Shown: positions 1 through 6,975 of the stretch, piece after piece
Layout of the letters: every line of letters begins with the position of its first letter
Position numbering within the stretch: the first letter of the stretch is position 1
Origin: Bacteroidales bacterium
GTDB lineage: Bacteria; Bacteroidota; Bacteroidia; Bacteroidales; UBA932
Length of the DNA stretch: 39,557 nt
Direction: 5' to 3'
NCBI GenBank assembly: GCA_017618115.1
Contig: JAFZUX010000021.1
Coordinates: forward strand, 1-39,557
The notes under the pieces: generated by a model
What the model was told of the DNA's origin: nothing
The model's input: only the letters and a program-made list of their open reading frames with translations
Databases searched by the model: none
Position numbers and translations under genes: made by a program

Positions 1-507
1 AATCGGGACACTACCTGGTGGAATACATCCTCCAATTGGCCGAACAGTATTGATTGGGGATATAACTTAAGCAGGGTAATAGGGTCATACCGTATTGCTT
101 GGCGCACCTTGAGTAGAGACGAATGGCTCTATCTTTTGACACGCAACAATTCAAATTACTTTGGATACGGTACAGTAGCTGGTAAACATGGCGTTATTTT
201 CCTTCCCGATGACTGGGTGCAACCGGCTTTCGCACCGGAAATGAACCCCCTCAATAGAGAACATAACAATTATACCGCTAAAGAATGGGCTCTTATGGCC
301 AAAGCCGGCGCTATTTTTCTCCCTTATGCAGGACAGAGGAAAGGGACAACCGTTTCTGGAGTTGACGAGCGCGGTAACTATTGGACTTCTACGTACGACC
401 AGAATATTAAAGCTATTAATTTTCAATTTGGACAAACTAACAACTTCGTACCCGATTACATAGATTACGGCTGTTCTGTCCGCCTTGTAACACGCCTAGA
501 CCAATAA
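1..507 (+). CDS. FISUMP-like surface protein, C-terminal part (5' end outside window)
   Basis: The reading frame is open from base 1 to the TAA at 505-507 (168 codons), so the start lies left of the window. A TTG near 109 is not a convincing start because coding-like sequence continues upstream. The text has the look of the Fibrobacter-succinogenes-major-paralogous (FISUMP)/formylglycine-sulfatase-like domain common in Bacteroidetes surface proteins: 'WRTLSRDEWLYLLTR', 'GVIFLPDDW', 'EWALMAKAGAIFLPYAGQR', 'NYWTSTYDQN' and a terminal 'YGCSVRLVTR'. Such domains end secreted or lipid-anchored proteins, often in paralogous families. Function is not known. The family call rests on the pattern of these short motifs only; the N-terminal half, where a signal peptide would be, cannot be seen. 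Confidence 0.6.
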   Translation, partial: NRDTTWWNTSSNWPNSIDWGYNLSRVIGSYRIAWRTLSRDEWLYLLTRNNSNYFGYGTVAGKHGVIFLPDDWVQPAFAPEMNPLNREHNNYTAKEWALMAKAGAIFLPYAGQRKGTTVSGVDERGNYWTSTYDQNIKAINFQFGQTNNFVPDYIDYGCSVRLVTRLDQ

Positions 508-909
508 GTACCCGCAAGTGAAGTCTTAACTAACGAACTCCTTGAGGACTTGGAAAAGATATGGGCTCTGAGAGATATAATCCCTGACCCAACCAATCCA
601 CTTTGTACTATAACAACGGAAAAATCATACTTAAATCAGCATTTTTAGCCATAGTTGGTTTCAGAAGGTTCCGACAATAATTAAACAGAAAAAAGACTCT
701 TCTCTCAAAGACGTTTCTATAATACAGACAAAATCCCGCTTCCAATGCGGTAGGAAGCGGTTTTTATATCCCACAGCCCCCCGCTACAGATGTATCACCT
801 TATGATTTTGTATTAAATTAACAAATAAGCGATTGTCGTAAGGCTTTACGTTGTAAAATAAACGGTAGAGTAAATGCTAAACATGGGACAGACGGCAATC
901 TTATATATG
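508..909. other. Non-coding gap with one terminator
   Basis: About 400 bases without a convincing gene. It holds the rho-independent terminator at 736-765 and otherwise short AT-rich sequence. The frame of the preceding gene stays open for 46 codons after its stop but this is within chance. Confidence 0.5.
736..765 (+). terminator. Rho-independent terminator
   Basis: Perfect 8-bp stem CCGCTTCC (736-743) with GGAAGCGG (753-760), a 9-base loop, then TTTTTAT. It lies 229 bases after the stop of the FISUMP-like gene and would end its transcript. Confidence 0.8.
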
Positions 910-1725
910 CTATTCTTTGTAGACACCAATCTTTACCAAATGCTTATACTCTTTTGGCGTTAAGTATGAATAAGATAAATTATAATTGAATATTTCGATT
1001 GATTGGTCGGCTGTTTTAAGGATAGTTTTTATATCAGTAGGAATAATCTGCTTCCCCTTTATTGAAAGATTAATACTTGTTTCTACACTATCAAAACTAA
1101 TATCCAAAAATGAGGTATTATGCATTGTGTGGATAATCTGAGTTATTTTCTTTTGTGCATTATCATATACTATTGTGGTCTTATCATCTATCTTTCTTCT
1201 ATCAGTAATAGTAAAAAGTGTAAAATTGTTATCATTATAGACGTGTAATAAAAGAACTCGGTTTTTTTGAGCAGACTGAAATAACTTAGAAGGCATCTCT
1301 ACATAATAGATAGCCCTACCCCCAATGTGAATATTCCAAGCGCTTAAATGAGTTGCTACGGAATCAACACCATCAACTATTGGATAGTAATAATCAGTAG
1401 GTCTTCTTGGAGTTGAAACAAATAAAGTATTGCCAAAAAGAGAAACGGGTTCGGAGTTGTTTCTTTTGTAAACAATAGAATAGTCCGCTTGAAATTTGTT
1501 GAAATTATAGTGCTTTAAAGACTTCGTTACATTGAGATAATCTTGGATAATGTTTTTATCTACTCCCGTAATAGTGATGGACTCAAGTGTGTCAATCATA
1601 TCTACTTCAAGAGTTTTATTTAGGGTGTCTTTTAATGATTGAGCATATAATGAAGTGTTTATTAACAAGCAAACAGATGCCAGTAGAAGAATCCTTATCT
1701 TATTGCTATAGTTGGTTTTATGCAT
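910..1725 (-). CDS. Secreted protein of unknown function
   Basis: A 271-residue protein starting at the ATG complementary to 1723-1725. Residues ~8-29 form a Sec signal peptide (basic start, 'ILLLASVCLLINTSLYA', likely cut before Gln), so the protein is exported. The mature part begins with a region containing 'MIDTLESITITGVDKNIIQDYL' style sequence reminiscent of the start of carboxypeptidase-regulatory-like Bacteroidetes proteins, but no catalytic motif or named domain is recognisable. It is rich in Asn, Ile and Lys and noticeably AT-rich compared with the fabD-nifJ genes to the right, which fits its position in an accessory stretch. It stands alone; a clear promoter was not found. The function is unknown. 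Confidence 0.7.
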   Translation of the reverse strand: MHKTNYSNKIRILLLASVCLLINTSLYAQSLKDTLNKTLEVDMIDTLESITITGVDKNIIQDYLNVTKSLKHYNFNKFQADYSIVYKRNNSEPVSLFGNTLFVSTPRRPTDYYYPIVDGVDSVATHLSAWNIHIGGRAIYYVEMPSKLFQSAQKNRVLLLHVYNDNNFTLFTITDRRKIDDKTTIVYDNAQKKITQIIHTMHNTSFLDISFDSVETSINLSIKGKQIIPTDIKTILKTADQSIEIFNYNLSYSYLTPKEYKHLVKIGVYKE

Positions 1726-1781
1726 AAGCCATTGATTAAAATAAAGAGCAACAAATATTTAGGTGCTGATTCTTGTTATTT

Positions 1782-1845
1782 TGACATAATAACAAACATC
1801 TAGCCAAATACTGATTTTATTACACTCACGCAAATTATTATGTCA
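1782..1845. repeat. 11-bp inverted repeat
   Basis: TGACATAATAA at 1782-1792 and its exact reverse complement TTATTATGTCA at 1835-1845, 42 bases apart, upstream of the secreted-protein gene. It might be an operator pair or the trace of a lost element; nothing else supports either. Confidence 0.4.
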
Positions 1846-1890
1846 TTTGTAATCTTCGTTTAAAAGGGCAGACTTTTAGAGATACATAGT

Positions 1891-2100
1891 TCATCGGTTC
1901 GGATTATTTCTTGGGGATGTGATGATGAAACCCCGCCTGATGATACACTTTGAATTAGAGTAAGGAGTATCTTCCTGAATGTTGAGGTTCTTCAAATATG
2001 AATATGACACACCGATAGCATCCTTATCCCAATGGTCACAGAGTGCCTTCAGATTTCCGTAGTAATAGTGATTACCATCTTTCTCCAGATAATTGATATT
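1891..2100 (-). pseudogene. Remnant of an unknown gene (C-terminal fragment)
   Basis: On the minus strand a 69-codon frame runs between an in-frame TGA (2101-2103) and a stop at 1891-1893 and has no ATG. Its translation is clearly protein-like: 'EKDGNHYYYGNLKALCDHW', 'GVSYSYLKNLNIQEDTPYSN', 'CIIRRGFIITSPR'. The 'YYGNLKALCD...IGVSYSYL' stretch has the shape of a helix-turn-helix-like segment followed by a basic strand, as in small mobile-element or regulatory proteins, but I cannot name the family. The missing start and the in-frame stop mean it is a leftover. It lies beside the 3' end of a tRNA-Arg gene, a usual integration site, which fits the debris of an excised element. Confidence 0.55.
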
Positions 2101-2128
2101 TCAAGAAACCAAGCAGTTGCAAGGGTGT

Positions 2129-2162
2129 AAAAAAGAAAAATCCTCTGTATTTTCAGAGGATT
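2129..2162 (-). terminator. Terminator of tRNA-Arg
   Basis: Perfect 9-bp stem AATCCTCTG (2139-2147) with CAGAGGATT (2154-2162), 6-base loop, and an A-rich tract at 2129-2138 that reads as a T-run on the minus strand. It follows the tRNA-Arg gene in its direction of transcription. Confidence 0.8.
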
Positions 2163-2172
2163 TCTCTTCTTG

Positions 2173-2244
2173 TACCCCCGAACGGAATCGAACCGTTATC
2201 CGGAGAACCGGAATCTCCTATTTTATCCATTAAACTACAGGGGC
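2173..2244 (-). tRNA. tRNA-Arg (anticodon CCG)
   Basis: Reading the minus strand, a 72-base cloverleaf: acceptor GCCCCTG with CGGGGGT (one G-U at the end, one T-G), anticodon stem GGAGA/TCTCC around the loop TTCCGGT giving CCG, T-arm with GGTTCGATTCC. The CCA tail is not encoded. It decodes CGG. Confidence 0.92.
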
Positions 2245-2265
2245 AAATCCCTTTAAGGGTTTACT

Positions 2266-2298
2266 ATTGGGCAAAGTTACAAATATTAATTATCTTTG
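2266..2298 (+). promoter_or_regulatory. Bacteroidetes-type promoter of fabD
   Basis: A TATCTTTG box at 2291-2298 (consensus TAnnTTTG) with a partial -33 element ATTG at 2266-2269, 21 bases upstream. Transcription would start near 2305 and run into fabD at 2376, leaving a leader of about 70 bases. Confidence 0.6.
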
Positions 2299-2314
2299 CC
2301 CACCTAAAACTGAG

Positions 2315-2350
2315 GGTATAAAGGCCAAAGAAGCAGAGGCCGAGTATACC
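2315..2350 (+). repeat. Interrupted inverted repeat in the fabD leader
   Basis: GGTATA (2315-2320) and TATACC (2345-2350) flank an inner GGCC (2323-2326)/GGCC (2338-2341) pair, so the leader RNA can fold into a 6+4-bp hairpin with an 11-base loop. It could equally be a DNA operator. No role is known. Confidence 0.5.
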
Positions 2351-2375
2351 TTCTGCAATACTAAAACCTTTTAAT

Positions 2376-3272
2376 ATGAAAGCATACGTTTTTCCGGGCC
2401 AGGGTGCCCAGTTTACGGGAATGGGAAAGGAGTTGTATGACAACGATCCACGTGCCCGCGAGTTGTTTGAGAAGGCAAACGAGATTTTGGGTTGGAGAAT
2501 TTCAGATGTAATGTTTACCGGAACGTCTGAGGAACTCAAACAGACAAAGGTTACCCAGCCTGCTATATTTATCCATTCAGTTGTTCTTGCAAAGTGCCTT
2601 GGAGAGGAGTTTAAGCCGGATATGGTTGCAGGCCACTCTCTGGGAGAGTTTTCTGCACTAACGGCAGCGGGAGCTCTCAGTTTTGAGGAGGGGCTTCAGC
2701 TCGTAGCAAAGCGTGCTTTTGCAATGCAGAAGGCTTGTGAACTTAAGCAATCTACAATGGCCGCAGTGCTCGGTCTTGAGGATAAGATTATTGAGGATGT
2801 CTGTGCGGAAATTACCGCTAAAGAGGAGTGCGGAGTAGTGGTGGCTGCTAATTATAACTCTCACGGTCAGGTGGTTATTAGCGGAGATGTTGAGGCTGTT
2901 GCTGCAGCCGGAAACGTTCTTAAGGAGAAGGGTGCAAAGAGAGTGCTTCCTTTGGTAGTAGGCGGCGCATTCCACTCACCGCTGATGGATCCTGCAAGAG
3001 TTGAGTTGGCAGAAGCCATCGAGAAGGCTACATTAACAGCACCGGTATGCCCTGTGTACCAGAATGTTGACGCTATGCCTCACACAGACCCGTTCGAGAT
3101 AAAGAGAAATCTCCTTATCCAGCTTACAAATCCGGTAAGATGGGCTCAGATAGTTGAGAAAATGGTGGCAGACGGCGCAGATGAGTTTGTAGAACTTGGC
3201 CCGGGAACAGTCCTGCAGGGTCTTGTAAAGAAACTTGCTCCGGCAGAGACCAAGATTTCCGGAATGCAATAG
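2376..3272 (+). CDS. fabD: Malonyl-CoA:ACP transacylase
   Basis: A 298-residue cytoplasmic enzyme that moves malonyl from CoA to acyl carrier protein, supplying the extender unit for fatty acid synthesis. The N-terminal 'FPGQGAQFTGMG' is the family start. The nucleophile elbow GHSLGE (residues 86-91, Ser88), the Arg of 'KRAFAMQKA' (~113) that holds the malonyl carboxylate, and the catalytic His200 in 'GGAFHSPLM' are all present; the tail 'VELGPGTVLQGLVKK' is also standard. Length matches the usual ~300 residues. It is not followed by other fab genes here: 71 bases later an independent promoter serves the oxidoreductase gene, so it appears to be monocistronic. A hairpin-forming leader precedes it. 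The annotation is secure. Confidence 0.95.
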   Translation: MKAYVFPGQGAQFTGMGKELYDNDPRARELFEKANEILGWRISDVMFTGTSEELKQTKVTQPAIFIHSVVLAKCLGEEFKPDMVAGHSLGEFSALTAAGALSFEEGLQLVAKRAFAMQKACELKQSTMAAVLGLEDKIIEDVCAEITAKEECGVVVAANYNSHGQVVISGDVEAVAAAGNVLKEKGAKRVLPLVVGGAFHSPLMDPARVELAEAIEKATLTAPVCPVYQNVDAMPHTDPFEIKRNLLIQLTNPVRWAQIVEKMVADGADEFVELGPGTVLQGLVKKLAPAETKISGMQ

Positions 3273-3278
3273 CAACTC

Positions 3279-3310
3279 TTTGCTAATGCGCTTTCAATTT
3301 GTTATCTTTG
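3279..3310 (+). promoter_or_regulatory. Promoter of the pyruvate:ferredoxin oxidoreductase gene
   Basis: TTTG at 3279-3282, 20 bases, TATCTTTG at 3303-3310: an almost ideal Bacteroidetes sigma-70 promoter. The ATG of the gene is at 3344. Confidence 0.8.
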
Positions 3311-3343
3311 AAACGTTATTTAAATACATAATTGATTAATATC

Positions 3344-6300
3344 ATGGCAAAAGAAAAAGTCTTTCTTACCTGCGATGGTAACCAAGCTGCAGCTCACGTA
3401 GCCTATCTTTTCAGTGAGCTGGCCGCAATTTATCCTATCACTCCGTCTTCACCAATGGCAGAGCATGTGGATGAGTGGTCAGCTTTTGGAAGAAAGAATC
3501 TCTTTGGAGAGACTGTAAAGGTTATTGAGATGGAGAGTGAGGCCGGTGCAGCCGGTGCAGTTCACGGTTCCCTTCAGGCAGGTGTTTTAACTTCTACATT
3601 TACAGCATCTCAGGGACTGCTGTTGATGATCCCTAATATGTATAAAATTGCCGGTGAGCTTCTTCCTGCAGTATTCCACGTAACTGCAAGAAGCCTTGCA
3701 ACCCACGCTCTCTCAATCTTTGGAGATCAGCAGGATGTAATGGCTGTAAGACAGACCGGTTTTGCAATGCTGGCATCTGCAAGCGTTCAGGAGGCAATGG
3801 ACCTGGCAGCAGTTGCTCACCTTGCAACTATCAAATCTTCAGTTCCTTTCGTTCACTTCTTTGACGGATTCCGTACCTCTCATGAGATTCAGAAGATTGA
3901 GGTACTTCCTGAGGAGGGACTTAAGAAGATGATAAGCACCAAGGCGTTGGCTGCTTTCCGTAAGAGAGCGCTCAACCCTAACGCCCCTGTAACTAAGGGT
4001 ACTGCACAGAACGCAGACGTTTACTTCCAGGAGACAGAGGCACGTAACGCATACTATACTGAGGTTCCGAACATTGTAGCAAGATATATGGGAGAACTTG
4101 GCGAGCTCTGCGGCCGTCACTATCTGCCGTTTGACTACTTTGGAGACCCTCAGGCTGAGCGAGTTGTTATCGCGATGGGTTCCGTTACAGACACCGTTAA
4201 GGAGGTTGTTGACTACCTCAATGCAAAGGGAGAAAAGGTGGGAGTTGTTGTTGTAAGACTTTACCGTCCTTTCAGCACTCAGTACTTCTTAAGAGCTCTG
4301 CCTAAGAGCGTTAAGAGAATTGCTGTTTTGGACAGATGCAAAGAGCCGGGTGCAGTTGGAGAGCCTCTCTACGTAGACGTAAAGAGCGCTTTGGCAGACA
4401 CCGAGTTTGCAGGTAAGGTTAAGATTGTAGGCGGCCGTTACGGTCTCTCATCTAAGGATACCTCTCCTGCTCAGATACTTGCAGTGTTCCAGAACCTCAA
4501 GGCAAAAGAGCCTAAGAACTCATTCACCATTGGTATAGTAGATGACGTTACCTTCCTGTCACTTCCTCAGAAAGAGGAGATTTCAATGGCAAAGGAGGGA
4601 ACTTACGAACTCAAATTCTTTGGTCTGGGTTCAGACGGAACCGTTGGTGCAAACAAGAACACAATTAAGATAATTGGCGGAACAACAGACAAATACTGCC
4701 AGGCATACTTTGATTACGATTCAAAGAAATCCGGCGGATACACCTGTTCACACCTCCGCTTTGGAGATAATCCGATCAACTCACCATACCTGGTTTCTAC
4801 TCCGGACTTTGTGGCTTGCCACGTTCCTTCATACCTTACCAAGTATGACATTCTCAGAGGAATCAAGAAGGGCGGTACCTTCCTGTTGAACTCTCTCTGG
4901 GATACCGAAGAGACTCTTAAGAGACTTCCAGATTTCATTAAATATCAAATCGTTAGCAAGAAGCTTAACTTCTACATCATCAATGCAACTAAGATTGCAG
5001 AGGAGATTGGTCTGGGTAACAGAACCAACTCAATTCTTCAGTCTGCATTCTTCAAGATTACGGGAATCATTCCTTACGAGGATGCCGTAAAGGAGATGAA
5101 GAAGATGATTGAGAAGAGCTACGGCAAGAAGGGAGAAAACGTTGTAAAGATGAACTTTGCAGCTGTTGACCGCGGTGGCGAATATGTTAAGGTTGAGGTT
5201 CCGTTTGAGTGGAAAAACCTCTCTCCTTCCAAGTTCGTTCCAGACAGCTACAACCGTCTTGCACCGGATTGGGTACGCCAGATTGCAGACCCTGTAAACG
5301 CACAGTGCGGTAACGACCTTCCTGTTAGCGCATTCCAGAACTTCCCGGACGGCACAATTCCTGCAGGAACCGCCGCTTACGAGAAGAGAGGAATTGCAAC
5401 TCACGTTCCTGAGTGGAATCCTGCAAACTGTATCCAGTGTAACCAGTGTGCGACTATCTGTCCTCACGCTGCAATCCGTCCGTTCCTTCTTACAGACGCA
5501 GAGATTGAGAAAGCTCCTAAGGCTCTCAAACTCAAGTATGCAGAGGGTAAGGCAAACCTCAAGGATTACAAGTTTGTAATGCAAGTTGATCCTGCAGACT
5601 GTACAGGTTGCGCTAACTGCGCAGACGTATGTCCTGCAAAGGAGAAGGCACTTGTTATGAAACCTGCAGATACTCAGAACGCTGAGCAGAAGAACTTTGA
5701 CTGGTTGCACAGCAAGGTTGGTTACAAGGATGAGGTAATGAAGAAGGATTCTAACATTAAGGCATCTCAGTTTGCACAGCCACTCTTTGAGTTCTCAGGT
5801 GCTTGCTCAGGTTGCGGTGAGACTCCTTACATCAAACTCATCTCACAACTCTTTGGTGACAGAATGATGGTTGCCAATGCAACAGGCTGTACATCAATCT
5901 ACAGCGGCTCATTCCCTGCATCACCTTATTGCAAGAATGCAAAGGGCAAGGGACCTGCTTGGGCTAACTCACTCTTTGAGGATAACGCAGAGTTCGGTCT
6001 TGGTCAGAGACTCGGATTTGTAAGACTGAGAGAGACTTTCACAGAGAGAGCAAAGGCAGCCATTGCAGACGAGAAATGTTCTGCAGATCTCAAAGCACTG
6101 CTTCAGAGATGGTTGGACAATAAGAACAACGTCGAAGTTTGCAAAGAGATTGCAGAGAAATTCCCTGCTGCCGTTAAGGAGTGCAAGTGCTCATCTTGCA
6201 AGGGTCTTGCAGAATATGCAGACTGCATAATCCCTCGTTCACAGTGGATTATAGGTGGTGACGGTTGGGGATACGATATCGGTTACGGCGGACTTGATCA

Positions 6301-6883
6301 CGTACTTGCTTCAGGTGAGAACGTTAACGTCCTTGTAGTAGATACCGAGGTTTACTCCAACACAGGTGGTCAGTCATCCAAGTCTACCCCTGCAGGTGCA
6401 GTCGCAAAATTTGCAACCAGCGGTAAGAAGATCCGCAAGAAGGATCTTGGAATGATGGCAATGAGTTATGGCTATGTATATGTTGCTCAGGTAGCTACAG
6501 GTGCAAGCCAGGTACAGTTCCTCAACGCTTTGAAAGAGGCTGAGGCTCACGATGGTCCATCATTGATTATCGCTTACGCTCCTTGTATCAATCACGGTCT
6601 TAAGGCCGGAATGGGACACAGTCAGATGGAGGAGAAGAAGGCTGTTGAGTGCGGTTACTGGCAGCTCTACAGATTCAATCCTGATGCTCCTGAGGGAGTT
6701 AATCCATTTACTCTGGACAGCAAAGAGCCTGACTGGAGCAAGTTCCAGGATTTCATCAAGGGCGAGGTTCGTTACGCATCACTTCTTAAGACCTTCCCAC
6801 AGGAGGCGGAAGAACTCTTCTCTCTCACCGAGAAGTTTGCAAAACTGCGTTACGAAGGCTACAAGAAACTTGCTGGTAAGTAG
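3344..6883 (+). CDS. nifJ: Pyruvate:ferredoxin (flavodoxin) oxidoreductase
   Basis: A single-chain 1179-residue PFOR that oxidises pyruvate with CoA to acetyl-CoA and CO2 and reduces ferredoxin, central to anaerobic energy metabolism. The ATG at 3344 is chosen over an in-frame TTG at 3332 because MAKEKVFLTCDGNQAAAHVA matches the family start. Domains run in the usual order: the N-terminal TPP-dependent part with 'AIYPITPSSPMAEH' and 'VIEMESEAGAAGAVHGS', the CoA-interacting part around residues 260-400, the gamma-type domain ('GLGSDGTVGANKNTIK', ~430), two 4Fe-4S clusters (CxxCxxCxxxCP near 696 and 753), a further cluster ligand pair CSGCGE (~820), and the C-terminal TPP-binding stretch 'GDGWGYDIGYGG...SNTGGQSSKSTP' (~971-1010). 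It has its own promoter and terminator. Length matches single-chain bacterial and protist enzymes. Confidence 0.96.
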   Translation: MAKEKVFLTCDGNQAAAHVAYLFSELAAIYPITPSSPMAEHVDEWSAFGRKNLFGETVKVIEMESEAGAAGAVHGSLQAGVLTSTFTASQGLLLMIPNMYKIAGELLPAVFHVTARSLATHALSIFGDQQDVMAVRQTGFAMLASASVQEAMDLAAVAHLATIKSSVPFVHFFDGFRTSHEIQKIEVLPEEGLKKMISTKALAAFRKRALNPNAPVTKGTAQNADVYFQETEARNAYYTEVPNIVARYMGELGELCGRHYLPFDYFGDPQAERVVIAMGSVTDTVKEVVDYLNAKGEKVGVVVVRLYRPFSTQYFLRALPKSVKRIAVLDRCKEPGAVGEPLYVDVKSALADTEFAGKVKIVGGRYGLSSKDTSPAQILAVFQNLKAKEPKNSFTIGIVDDVTFLSLPQKEEISMAKEGTYELKFFGLGSDGTVGANKNTIKIIGGTTDKYCQAYFDYDSKKSGGYTCSHLRFGDNPINSPYLVSTPDFVACHVPSYLTKYDILRGIKKGGTFLLNSLWDTEETLKRLPDFIKYQIVSKKLNFYIINATKIAEEIGLGNRTNSILQSAFFKITGIIPYEDAVKEMKKMIEKSYGKKGENVVKMNFAAVDRGGEYVKVEVPFEWKNLSPSKFVPDSYNRLAPDWVRQIADPVNAQCGNDLPVSAFQNFPDGTIPAGTAAYEKRGIATHVPEWNPANCIQCNQCATICPHAAIRPFLLTDAEIEKAPKALKLKYAEGKANLKDYKFVMQVDPADCTGCANCADVCPAKEKALVMKPADTQNAEQKNFDWLHSKVGYKDEVMKKDSNIKASQFAQPLFEFSGACSGCGETPYIKLISQLFGDRMMVANATGCTSIYSGSFPASPYCKNAKGKGPAWANSLFEDNAEFGLGQRLGFVRLRETFTERAKAAIADEKCSADLKALLQRWLDNKNNVEVCKEIAEKFPAAVKECKCSSCKGLAEYADCIIPRSQWIIGGDGWGYDIGYGGLDHVLASGENVNVLVVDTEVYSNTGGQSSKSTPAGAVAKFATSGKKIRKKDLGMMAMSYGYVYVAQVATGASQVQFLNALKEAEAHDGPSLIIAYAPCINHGLKAGMGHSQMEEKKAVECGYWQLYRFNPDAPEGVNPFTLDSKEPDWSKFQDFIKGEVRYASLLKTFPQEAEELFSLTEKFAKLRYEGYKKLAGK

Positions 6884-6904
6884 CACGTTGCAAGCCTAAT
6901 GCTG

Positions 6905-6943
6905 AAGAGGGAGATTGATGAAAGTCACTCTCCCTCTTTTTTT
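6905..6943 (+). terminator. Terminator after nifJ
   Basis: Stem AAGAGGGAGA (6905-6914) with TCTCCCTCTT (6929-6938), 14-base loop, then a T-run to 6943, starting 22 bases after the stop codon. Confidence 0.85.
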
Positions 6944-6975
6944 GCTATCTTCGCAATCGTTTTTGAAAAAGGATT

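Noticed and set aside
508-648. In-frame open stretch of 46 codons after the stop of the FISUMP-like gene, suggesting readthrough or a disrupted C-terminus
   Set aside because: A stop-free run of this length is expected by chance fairly often, the gene's natural family ending lies before the TAA, and no homology is evident.
5030-5710. 226-codon minus-strand frame inside nifJ
   Set aside because: It is antisense to conserved iron-sulfur and linker parts of the enzyme; its Cys/Leu-rich translation mirrors the codon bias of the real gene.
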